Source of the DNA: Medakamo hakoo
Lineage: Eukaryota; Chlorophyta; Trebouxiophyceae; Coccomyxaceae
Direction: 5' to 3'
Length of the DNA: 64,000 nt
Assembly: GCA_026636295.1 (NCBI GenBank)
Contig: CP089456.1
Coordinates: forward strand, 744,001-808,000
Each line of letters starts with the position of its first letter. The first letter of the stretch is position 1. A model generated the notes under the pieces. That model was not told the DNA's origin and did not search any database. It saw only the letters and a list, made by a program, of their open reading frames with translations. Of the stretch, positions 50,962 to 60,133 are shown piece after piece. The position numbers were made by a program, and so were the translations under genes.

Positions 50962-51040
50962 GGAGGAGGGGGGGGGGGGGAAGGGGGGGAGTGGATGGAG
51001 GGGGAAAAAAAAGGCTTTCAAAAAAAGGCTTTTCCAGTTT
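50962..51040. terminator. Convergent 3' region, helicase / GSI-like
   Basis: 79 bp between facing stops, purine-rich on the plus strand, with AAAAAAAGGCTTTC and AAAAAAGGCTTTTCC repeats at about 51005-51034. Confidence 0.5.
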
Positions 51041-52378
51041 TCACGAGTACACGCGGACGTACCCCTCCCTCGCCGCCTCTTCCCCTGCGGCTCGCGCCGC
51101 TGCGTCGTCCGCCCGCCTCACCGCCGCGACGACCGCCAAGAGGCGGGCCGGGATGACACGCCGCAGCGCGTCCGCCACCGCTGGGCGCGCCATCTCTTCC
51201 AGCGCGTCGCTCACACTGCCGGGCAGGCGCGGCGCGTCCGCCTCGGCCGCTGGAGCGCCCAACACCGCGCCCTCACGCACGCCCGCCAGCCCCGCCGCCA
51301 CCAGGGCCGCCAGCGCGAGGTACGGGTTCGCACTCCCGTCCAGGGCCTTGACCTCAAACCGGCCGGCGCCCCCGCCCCCGCCGCCGGGCACGTACCGGAC
51401 GGCCGCCTCCTTGTCCTCCACGCCCCACCGGGCGTGCGCGCCCGCCCAGCACCCGGGTTGGGCCCGGGCGAAGGAGGAGGGCGAGCCGGCCGTCAGGGCG
51501 ACGAGGCCGGGCAGGCGGGAGACGATGCCCGCGAGAAAGGCGCGGCCCGTCGGGTGGCCCGGCCCCGGCCCGGCCGCCGACGCCGCGGTGAGGTTGGTCG
51601 GCCCTTCCCACACAGACAGGTGGACGTGCGCGCCCAGGCCCGCCTCTCCCGGCACGGGCTTGGGCGCGAATGTGGCGTCGTAACCCGCGGCAGCCGCGGT
51701 GGCGGCAATGACGGCCCGCGTGTGGATGAGGCCGTCGGCCGCCTCCAACAAGTCTGTGCATGGCGCGGTGACAATTTCAAAGGCGCCGCGCCCGCTCTCG
51801 CCGTGGTAGTGGAGCACAGGAATGCCCGCAGACGTCAGCGCATCCACGACCGCGTCCAGGATGGCGGACGCCGGGTTGAGGGTGGAGTCCAGGGCGTAGG
51901 CGGCGGGGCCGGAGGCGGCTGGGAACGCGGGCCGGTCGGCGGCCCGCCCCACCAGGCGGAACTCGACTTCTACGCCCGCCCGCACGGCCAGGCCCTGGGA
52001 GGCCAGGGCGGCGACCGCGGCCTTCAGGGCGGACCGCGAGCAGGTTTCCAGCGGGCGGCGCGTCACAGGGTCGCAGATGTCGACCGCGACGGCGGCGTGG
52101 CCGGGCGCGGCGGGGCCTAAAGGTCGGATGGCCGCGCCGGCACCCGGCAGTAAAAGGGCCGGGCCGGGTGGGTGTGTGTCACCCGGCTCGGGCCAGGCGG
52201 CCGCGTCACTCAGTGTCTGCAGGCCCAGGCAGATCTCGGCAAGCCCGACGCCGGCAGTGGAGGCGTCGGGCCAGGACAGGGTTGGCACGACGCGGGCGCG
52301 GCGCAGGCCGGCCGGGTCGGTCCACACCAGGCGGATGGACCGCGTGCCCGGTGGCAGCGGTGGGGGGGGTTGAGGCAT
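51041..52378 (-). CDS. Glutamine synthetase type I-like protein (FluG/NodGS C-terminal type)
   Basis: Single exon, 445 aa from ATG 52378 (the longer frame above it starts with GTG). The GS beta-grasp domain is poor, but the catalytic barrel shows GVEVEFRLVG (metal Glu), IPVLHYHGESGRGAFEIVTA, GLGAHVHLSVWE (His for ATP or metal), ARWGVEDKEAAVRYV and RFEVKALDGSANPYLALAAL. This is the order of GSI-like FluG and NodGS proteins. Those often carry an N-terminal amidohydrolase domain, which is absent here. Known relatives are gamma-glutamyl ligases for amines and amino acids or have structural roles, so nitrogen assimilation as such is not certain. Confidence 0.85.
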   Translation of the reverse strand: MPQPPPPLPPGTRSIRLVWTDPAGLRRARVVPTLSWPDASTAGVGLAEICLGLQTLSDAAAWPEPGDTHPPGPALLLPGAGAAIRPLGPAAPGHAAVAVDICDPVTRRPLETCSRSALKAAVAALASQGLAVRAGVEVEFRLVGRAADRPAFPAASGPAAYALDSTLNPASAILDAVVDALTSAGIPVLHYHGESGRGAFEIVTAPCTDLLEAADGLIHTRAVIAATAAAAGYDATFAPKPVPGEAGLGAHVHLSVWEGPTNLTAASAAGPGPGHPTGRAFLAGIVSRLPGLVALTAGSPSSFARAQPGCWAGAHARWGVEDKEAAVRYVPGGGGGGAGRFEVKALDGSANPYLALAALVAAGLAGVREGAVLGAPAAEADAPRLPGSVSDALEEMARPAVADALRRVIPARLLAVVAAVRRADDAAARAAGEEAAREGYVRVYS

Positions 52379-52686
52379 TGATGGCGGTCGGGTCCGACGC
52401 GATGTGCGCCCTCGCACGGCCCACCTTTCACGTTTGGCTGCTTACTTAGGGCTAAACGTTCAGATGCCAGCCAAGCCAGCGGGATGAAGTCGAGAGCGAC
52501 TGGGCGGGCGTCGCGGCGGGCGTGCGCCAGAACCTTGCGCCCTCTCGCGCCAGAGGCAGTTTCGCCTAGTGCGGCCCGGCGCAGCCCGGCGCAGCAGCCC
52601 TTCACTCGCTGTGTTCGCGCTCTCGCCAGGCAAAGCAACAAAAGGCCGCGTCCCGGCCCCCCCTCCGTGTTCCCGCTTCGCTGTGC
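52379..52686. promoter_or_regulatory. Divergent promoter, GSI-like / ValRS
   Basis: 308 bp between outward-facing starts. The relatively AT-rich patch GCTTACTTAGGGCTAAACG lies at 52439-52457. No TATA box. Confidence 0.4.
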
Positions 52687-55600
52687 ATGCGCCGGCGCTT
52701 GGCGCGCTCGGCCCTGCTCACCCTGTCTCAGACACTCCTAGGGCCACCCGCGCGCGCGATGGCGACGTCCCTGCCAGCGCCGCCGGCCGTCGTCAGCCGC
52801 ACCGCCGCCGCCGCCGCCGCGTCGGCGACTCGCCCGCGCGGCGCCCCGCCCCGCGTCCTCCCACTTGCCTCAACGTGGCTGCGGCGGGCACACAGCTGCT
52901 CTCCCCGGCGGCCGGCTGGGACTGTTGGTTCCGTCGCGCCGACGGCAGGTAAGGAAAAAAAGCTGGGCGAGAGCCGATTCTTTCGCGGCGGAGACCAACC
53001 TAGCCACACGCGCGCAGTCGCGCCTCTCTCTCACGCCTCCTCCCCTACCACCCACACCAGCCCCCGTCACAGGCTCCGCCTCCTTACCCAAAACCTTCGA
53101 CCCCGCCACGGAGGAAGCGGCCATCTACGCGGCCTGGGAGGCCGGCGGCTACTTCAAGCCCGAAACGCCGGCGGGCGCACGGGCGCCGTCGGCCGCCCCC
53201 GGTGGAGGCGAGCAGCAGCGCGCCCCGTTCACGATGGCCATGCCGCCGCCCAACGTGACGGGCAAGCTGCACATGGGCCACGCCATGTTTGTGACGCTGG
53301 CGGACGCCATGGCCCGGGTGGCGCGCATGCGCGGGCGGCCGACGCTGTGGTTGCCGGGCACCGACCACGCCGGCATCGCGACGCAGATGGTCGTCGAAAA
53401 GCTGCTGGCGGCCGAGGGCGGGCCGGACCGCCTGGCCCTGGGCCGGGACGCGTTCGAGGCCCGGGTCTGGGCGTGGAAGGAGGAGTACGGCGGCGCGATC
53501 ACGCAGCAGCTGCGCACGCTGGGCGCGTCGTGCGACTGGTCGCGGGAGCGGTTCACCCTCGACGCCGGCCTGTCCGACGCCGTGGGCGAAGCCTTTGTGC
53601 GGTTGCACGAGGCGGGGCTCGTCTACCGCGGCGCGTACCTCGTCAACTGGTCGCCCGGCCTGCGCACCGCCGTCTCCGACTTGGAAGTCGAGTACACGGA
53701 GGAGGCGGGCACGCTGTACACCTTCAAGTACCCTGTCGCGCCCGCGGACGGCGGGTCCGGCGAACCGACCGAGTTTTTGCACGTGTCCACGACCCGCCCG
53801 GAGACGATCCCCGGCGACACGGCCGTCGCCGTCCACCCGGCCGACCCGCGGTTTGGCCACTTGGTGGGCCGGTCGGCCGTCGTGCCCCTGTCCGGCGGCC
53901 GCACCATCCCCATCATCGCCGACGAAGCCGTCGACCCCGATTTTGGGACGGGCGCCCTGAAGATCACGCCCGGCCACGACCCGGCCGACTGGGAGGTCGG
54001 CCAGCGCCGCGGCCTGCCCGCCCTCAACATCATGAACGACGACGGCACCATGTCGGCCGCGGCGGGGCCGGCGTACGCGGGCCTGGACCGGTTTGCCTGC
54101 CGCGACGCGGTCTGGGCCGACCTGGAGAAGGCGGGCCTGGGCGTGTCGACGGCGCCGCACCAGATGCGCGTGCCCCGGTCGCAGCGCGGCGGCGAGGTCG
54201 TCGAACCCCTGGTCCGCGAACAGTGGTTTGTGCGCATGGCCCCCCTCGCCGAACCGGCCCTCGCCGCCGTCCGGGCCGGCGACGTCAAGCTCATCCCGCC
54301 CCGGTTCAACGCCGTCTACGAGCAGTGGCTGGCCAACATCCGCGACTGGTGCGTGTCGCGCCAGCTGTGGTGGGGCCACCGCGTGCCCGTCTGGTACGTT
54401 TTCGACGACGAGGCCACGGCGTCCGCCTCGCCCGACGGGCGGTCGCCCACCTACGTCGTCGCCCGCAACGCGGATGAGGCGGCGGCCGCGGCCCGCAGGG
54501 AGCACGGCCCGAGCGTCGCGCTGCGGCAGGAGACCGACGTCCTCGACACCTGGTTTTCCTCCTCGCTCTGGCCCTTCTCCACGCTGGGCTGGCCGGACGA
54601 GGCGTCGCCCGACTACGGCCGGTTCTACCCGACGTCGACGCTGGAGACGGGGCACGACATCCTGTTCTTCTGGGTGGCGCGCATGGTCATGATGGGCCTG
54701 CACCTGACGGGGCGGGCGCCCTTCGACACGGTCTACCTGCACGGCCTCGTCCGCGACGAGCAGGGCCGCAAGATGAGCAAGAGCCTGGGCAACGTCGTCG
54801 ACCCGGCGACCGTGGCGGCGTCGTCCGGGACGGACGCCCTGCGCTTCACGCTGGCCACGGGCTCCGCCCCGGGCGCGGACCTCAACCTCAACCCGGAACG
54901 CCTCGCGTCCGCGCGCAACCTGACCAACAAGCTGTGGAACGCGGGCAAGTTTGTGCTGGCGTCCCTGGAGGGCGGGCCGGCCGCGCGCGGCCTCGACTTC
55001 CGCGACCCGGCCGTGGTGGCGGCCTTGCCGCTGGCCGAAGCCTGGGCTGTGTCCGCCGCGCACGCCGCCGCGGACCGGGTGACGGCCGCGCACGACCGCC
55101 TGGACTTCGGGGAGGCCGGGCGCGGCGTCGTCGACCACTTTTGGGGCGAGTTTGCCGACTGGTTTGTCGAGGCTGCGAAGACGCGGTTGTACGGCGGCGA
55201 CGCGGCCGCGGCCGCGACGACGCGGGCCGTCCTGGCCTACGGCCTCGAAACCGTGCTGGCCCTGGCCCACCCGCTCATGCCCTTTGTGACGGAGCGGCTG
55301 TGGGGCGCGATGCCTGGCGCGGCGCCCGGCGGGCCCGCCCGCCCGCCGCTCATCGCCGCGCCCTGGCCCGAACCGGGCGGGCCGGTCCTCGAGTCCGCTG
55401 TCGCGCACTGGACCGCTTTGCAGGGCGTGGTGGGCGCCGTGCGCAACGCCCGAGCCGAGTACGGCGTGGAGCCCGGGCGCAAAGTGTCGGGCGCGGTCGT
55501 GCGCGTGCGGGATGGGCCGACACGGGCTGCGCTGGAGTCGGAGCTCGCGGTCCTGTGCGCGCTCGCGAAACTGGACCCGGCGACGACGACGGTGGTGGAA

Positions 55601-55930
55601 GGCGGCGGAGACGCTGCTGCTGCTGCTGCTGCTACTCAAAGCGACGCGGCGGCCGTCGTTGCCGTCGTCGCCGACGGCCTGGAAGCCGTGCTGCCGATGG
55701 CGGGGTTGTTCGACGTCGCGAAAGAGGCCGCGCGCCTGGAAAAGCAGCGGGCCAAGGCCGCGAAGGACGCAGAAAAGGCGGCGGCGCGCCTGTCCGACCC
55801 GCGTTTTGCGTCGAATGCGCCGCCAGCCGTGGTGGCTGAGGCGACCGCAGCGGCGGAAGAGGCGGCCGCCCGCGTGGCAGCGATTGATGAAAAGATCAAA
55901 CAGCTCGCAAGCCTTGGCGGGGGAGCGTGA
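52687..55930 (+). CDS. Valyl-tRNA synthetase, organelle or dual-targeted
   Basis: Exons 52687-52948 and 53061-55930 join at G|CC, giving 1,043 aa. The first 85 residues (MRRRLARSALLTLSQTLLGP and Ala/Arg-rich continuation, with a second Met at 25) are a strong candidate for a dual mitochondrial and plastid presequence. The catalytic domain opens with LPKTFDPATEEAAIYAAWE; HIGH is PPPNVTGKLHMGHAM (near 151), the ValRS adenylate/tRNA motif is WWGHRVPVWYV, and KMSKS is GRKMSKSLGNVVDPATV (near 658). An anticodon-binding domain and a C-terminal coiled coil (LEKQRAKAAKDAEKAAARL) complete the bacterial-type ValRS. It charges tRNA-Val and edits Thr-tRNA-Val. Confidence 0.95.
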
Positions 55931-55978
55931 GAGAAGGAGTAAAAAAAGAATTTGAGCAACGGGAGCAAACACAGCAAT
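55931..55978. terminator. 48-bp convergent gap
   Basis: 48 bp separate the ValRS stop from the stop of the XRN-like gene on the other strand. Both 3' UTRs must be very short or overlap. Confidence 0.55.
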
Positions 55979-58737
55979 CTACAACAACGCGGCGCGCAGG
56001 CCACAGCGCATCGGCGGGCGGGACTTGAAAGCCGCGGCAGCAGCCGCGCGCGGAGGTGGTGGAGGCGGGCGCGGCGGCCGGCGGGGTGCCCGCACCGCCG
56101 GCGCCCGGCCACCACCGCCACCCGCCGGTCCCACCAGCACCTCCCGGGCCAGGGCCGCGTCCAGCGCAGGCAAGCGGTCGCAGGGTGGGGTGGGCAAAGA
56201 CGCGGCAGTGGAGGACGGCGGCGTCGGCGGTGGTTGGGGCGGCGCGCCCGGCGGCGGCTTCCTCGCCACCCGCCGCCGGTACAGCCGCGGCTCGTCAAAC
56301 GCCAGCAGCCGGGCGTCGGCACCGCGCTCACCGTCATCGTCTGCTGACGACGCCCCTGATCCCGCACTCGCTGCCTCGAGCGCGTCCGTGACGGCGGCTT
56401 CCAGGCGGTCGAGCGGAAAGGGCGTGTACGGGTGCACGCTCCGCTGGTGCGCGCGCTGGGCCGCGGACACTGCGCGGACGGCGTCCCGCGTGGACTCAAC
56501 GCGGGCTTCTAAGGCGGCGAGGGCAGACGGCTCGAGTGCAGGCGTCGTCGTGGGCGAGGGCAGGCGGGAGCCGCCGCCACCCGCGGCCGTCGTCGCGGAC
56601 CGCAGGTCGGCCGCCGCGGCGTTGTACGCCGCGTTTGCGTCGCACGCCGCGTCGGCCAGGGCTTCGCAGTCGTCGCAGACGGCGTACAGGTCGGCGACGG
56701 GTGAACCGACGTCCCACAGGGGTCGGAGGGCGGGTGGGGCGTGGCGCCGGCCGCGGGCGCCGGCCGGGAGGAGGGCGGCCGCGCAGAGCGCGGGCGCGAG
56801 CGCCGGGCGAGCGAGCAGCGGCGCCGGCGGCCACCAGACGCGCCGGCCGTCGCTCCCCGCCACCAGGGCCGCCGCGAGCGCGTCCGCACTGGGCCCACGC
56901 GCGTCGTACGCAAAGCGAAAGTCGGCGCACGCCCCCGTCGCGTACATGCCCAGCACCCAGGCGAGGCCGGACAGGTAGGCGGCCGCGTCGGCGGGCGGGC
57001 GGGGTTCGTCGTCGTTGTCGGAGGGCGGCGGCGCATCGGGGGAGGGGGTGGGGGCGGGTGCGGCGGCTTCAAAGCCGCCGGCCTTCCAGCCCATGCACGC
57101 GCCCAGGACGGCCAGCAGGACGTCCACGTCCAGGCCGATGGACGGCGGCGAGCCGGCGCGCCCACTGCCAGGCCGGCCGTCAACCACGAGCGTGCGCCCG
57201 GCCAGCGCCCCGCTGCCCGGCCGGACGGCGCTCAGGTACGCCCGCCACGCCTGGCCCAGGCGCAGCCTGCGGACGGGAGGGAGGTAGTCATTGCCGGACG
57301 TCAGGATGGCCAGGGCCGCCAGGTCGCGGCGGGCGGACGCAGTCGCGGACGGCGGTGGCGGCGGGCGGGTGAGGGGGGCGGGCTGCGGCGGGGGTGGCGC
57401 GGCCGCTGCGGCGGCCGCCACCGCCACGGCCGACCGGGGCCCGCCCCCGCCGCTCTTGCCGGGGCCCAACGCGCGGGCCAGCGCCGCGTCCAGGCCGCCC
57501 ACGGAGAAAAAGAGCGGCGCGCCGCCGACGACGCCCGGCGGCGGCTGCACCAGGCGCGACCGCTTCCCGCCGCTGCCACGGCCGTCCTCCGTCAGCACCC
57601 AGACCGCACGGCTGCCATCGTCGGCCGGCACGCCCATGGCCATGAGGAGCAAGTCGGAGTCGCCGCCCACGACGCAGTGCGTGTCTCCGTGGCGGGCCGG
57701 GACGGCGCCGCCCGGGCACAGCAGGCGGGCGAGCAGCTTGAGCTCCCCCTCGCCCGGCACCCGCCCGCCAGACACTTCGACGGCGGGCACGCCGCCCTTC
57801 CAGGGCGGCCTCCCCACGCGGGACACGGCCCAGTACGCCAGGGCGGCGTCCAAGCGGGCCATGAGGGCGGTGCCGGGCGTGAGGGAGAGGGAGGACAGCG
57901 CGGCGGCGGTGGTGGTGGACGCAGGGCCGCCGTCGGATTCGGACGAGCCGCTGTCTGCTTCGTCGTCGTCGTCCCCGGCCACAGACGCTTCGGCCTTGGC
58001 TTCCTTGCGCCCCGCCCGGCGGCGGCGGGAGCGCTGTGTTAGGAGTTTTGCGAGGGGCGCGGGCCCGTCGAGGGCGAGGACGAGGGAGCGGGTCGGGCGG
58101 GTGGTGCGGACGACCGAGTCGAGCTTCGTGAAGACGAGCATGATAAAGTGGTCGGCGTTCTTGGCTGTGCGTGCATGTGGGTGGTGTGGGTGTGGGTTGC
58201 GGGAGGGGTCGAGGTGGTGAGTGCCGGGTCGGGCAGCGAGGCGGCGCGCGGCGCAGGGTGCGGGTTGGATGGGGGCGGCACGGTGCGCGAAGCGGGTGCG
58301 TTTTTGGACCTTTCGACACGCCCGTCACGGGCCCGGCTGCCACTTCCAACCCACGTTCCGCCCGCGGCTGAATGCGTATGACCATCTTGTCATCGCCCGT
58401 CGCCACTTCATCCCAACCCGAGACGTCCCACCCTCGCGCGCGCCTCATTTTTTAAAACCTTCTCACCATTTCGAAGGGCCGTGTGCAAGAGGCCCGCCAG
58501 GTCGACGTACACGTGCGCGAACCGGTCCGGCGGTGTTGCAGGGCCGCGTCGGGCGCTGCTCGATGCGTCACGCTGGGCGGCGGCCGCAGCCCCGCCGGAA
58601 AAGCCGCCCCAGCTGGCTGAGCGGCGGGCCGCAAATGCAGTCGATGGCGGGGGTGTGGAGGAAGAAGACGACGCCGGCCACGCAAAGGCGTCCGGGTACT
58701 CGGCCGCCAGCCAGGCGGCAAAGCCTTTGACGCCCAT
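55979..58737 (-). CDS. XRN-family 5'-3' exonuclease-like protein
   Basis: Exons 58467-58737 and 55979-58164 join at G|CC, giving 818 aa. The N-terminus MGVKGFAAWLAAEYPDAF is the XRN start, and VYVDLAGLLHTALRN then DHFIMLVFTKLDSVVRTTRP and LVLALDGPAPLAKLLTQR are conserved XRN1_N blocks. Catalytic acidic motifs are PGEGELKLLARLL and CVVGGDSDLLLMAMG, with TSGNDYLPPV in the last part of the nuclease core. The central domain is short and Ala-rich, so the protein is smaller than XRN1 or XRN2 (about 1,000-1,700 aa). It could be a cytosolic or nuclear RNA turnover enzyme; the smaller size recalls plant XRN-like relatives. Confidence 0.85.
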
Positions 58738-58800
58738 CGGTTTCGGATGAGGGAAACCGAGGAATGAAGAGGGCCGGGTGTTTTTTTTTTTTTTTCTGTC

Positions 58801-60063
58801 TCAACAACCATCAAACCACGCCCGCACCACCTCCATCCCGCCGGCCGCCAACTCTTCACACCCGGCACGCAGCCTCGCTGCCGCCGCCTCAAACTCCGGC
58901 CCAGGGGCGGGCTTGCCAAACGCCACTCGCAAATGGCCGGGCGTGCCACAGGCCGACCCCGGCACGACAGCCACGCCGTGTTTGGCGACCAGCCACCTGC
59001 AGACCGCGCCGTCGTCGCCCTCGCACGACGCCGGCAGCGTCACCCACCAGTAGATGGCGTCGCCGCCACTCACAGCCCCGCCCGCGTCGACGAGGGGTTG
59101 GAGGGCGGACCGGGCCGCGGACCGGGAGGGCGCCAGGCCGGCGACTTGGGCCCGCGCCCAGGCGCGGCCCGCGCCCGGCGCTTCCAGGCACGCGACCGCC
59201 AGGGCTTGGGAGGCCAGCGCGGCGTGGATGGGGATGGTGTCGTTGACTTTCAGCAGAGCGGAAGACAGCGCGCCGGTCCCGTCCTCTGGAAAAGCGACCC
59301 ACCCGACCCGCCACCCAGCCGCGCCGAACGCCTTGGAAAATGAGCCGACATGGAGGACGTGCGGCCCGGATGGCAGGAGCGGTGGGGCGTCGGCGAACGC
59401 TTCGTAGGTGGAATCCAGCACCAGCCAGGCCTTGCCCGCCGTCAGCTCGGCCAGGGACTGGAGGGTGGAGGGCGGCAGGGCGACGCCCGTCGGGTTGCCC
59501 GGCGACACGGCGTACACAAAAGAGATCGGCCCTGCCGCCAGTCGTTCCCTCAACCACCCCAGGTCCGGCGCCCAGGTGTCGGGGTCCGACGGCCCCACCT
59601 CGTACGCCGCACCCGCCAGCTGCAAAGCCATTTTGGCGTTGAAGTAGTACGGCGCGAACAGGATGGCGGGCGGCCCACCCGCCGCCGCCGGGTCGGTCAA
59701 AGCCAGCGCCAAGCCGGCGACGGCCTGGTTGGCGCCCGCCGTGACGGCGACGTCGTACGACGCAGGCAGCCCGTGGTCCGCCACCAGCTTGCGGCGCAAG
59801 GCGGAGCGGAGGGCGTCCGTGCCCAGGTCGGCGCTGTAGGCCGACGTGGACGGGTCGGAGGCGGACAGCCGTGCTGCGTCGAGCGCGGGTGGTGGTGGCG
59901 TCCAGTGCACGGCGCCCTGGGCGAGGGATGCGCAGTCCGGCCGTGACGAGACGAGCGCCCGCATCAAGGCGATGATGGGCTCGTCCGTGGAGAGGACGCG
60001 GGTGGAGAGGGAGGGCGGCATGGCGCAGTCGCGGTTGTTGACGTGCATAATTTCTTGGTGCAT
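58801..60063 (-). CDS. Class I/II PLP aminotransferase, ISS1/VAS1-like
   Basis: Single exon, 420 aa. STRVLSTDEPIIALMRALV and SLAQGAVHWTPP are the opening motifs of the ISS1/VAS1 aromatic aminotransferases. VTAGANQAVAGLALALT, FAPYYFNAKMALQLAG, VSPGNPTGVALPP, SFSKAFGAAGWRVGWVAFP (PLP lysine in SFSKAF) and HGVAVVPGSACGTPGHLRVA (Arg for substrate carboxylate) are all in place. In Arabidopsis ISS1/VAS1 uses methionine as amino donor to remove indole-3-pyruvate or other aromatic keto acids. It is likely cytosolic; the family is widespread in green algae. Confidence 0.88.
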   Translation of the reverse strand: MHQEIMHVNNRDCAMPPSLSTRVLSTDEPIIALMRALVSSRPDCASLAQGAVHWTPPPPALDAARLSASDPSTSAYSADLGTDALRSALRRKLVADHGLPASYDVAVTAGANQAVAGLALALTDPAAAGGPPAILFAPYYFNAKMALQLAGAAYEVGPSDPDTWAPDLGWLRERLAAGPISFVYAVSPGNPTGVALPPSTLQSLAELTAGKAWLVLDSTYEAFADAPPLLPSGPHVLHVGSFSKAFGAAGWRVGWVAFPEDGTGALSSALLKVNDTIPIHAALASQALAVACLEAPGAGRAWARAQVAGLAPSRSAARSALQPLVDAGGAVSGGDAIYWWVTLPASCEGDDGAVCRWLVAKHGVAVVPGSACGTPGHLRVAFGKPAPGPEFEAAAARLRAGCEELAAGGMEVVRAWFDGC

Positions 60064-60133
60064 TGGTTTTGCGCCCGCGACCGGCGTGTGATCCCACAGC
60101 GCAAGACAGGCATCCCGGCTCTACAGCGCCTAT

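Noticed and set aside
52439-52457. TTAGGGCTAAAC resembling telomere repeat or telo-box
   Set aside because: Only a single partial unit; probably chance in an AT-richer promoter.
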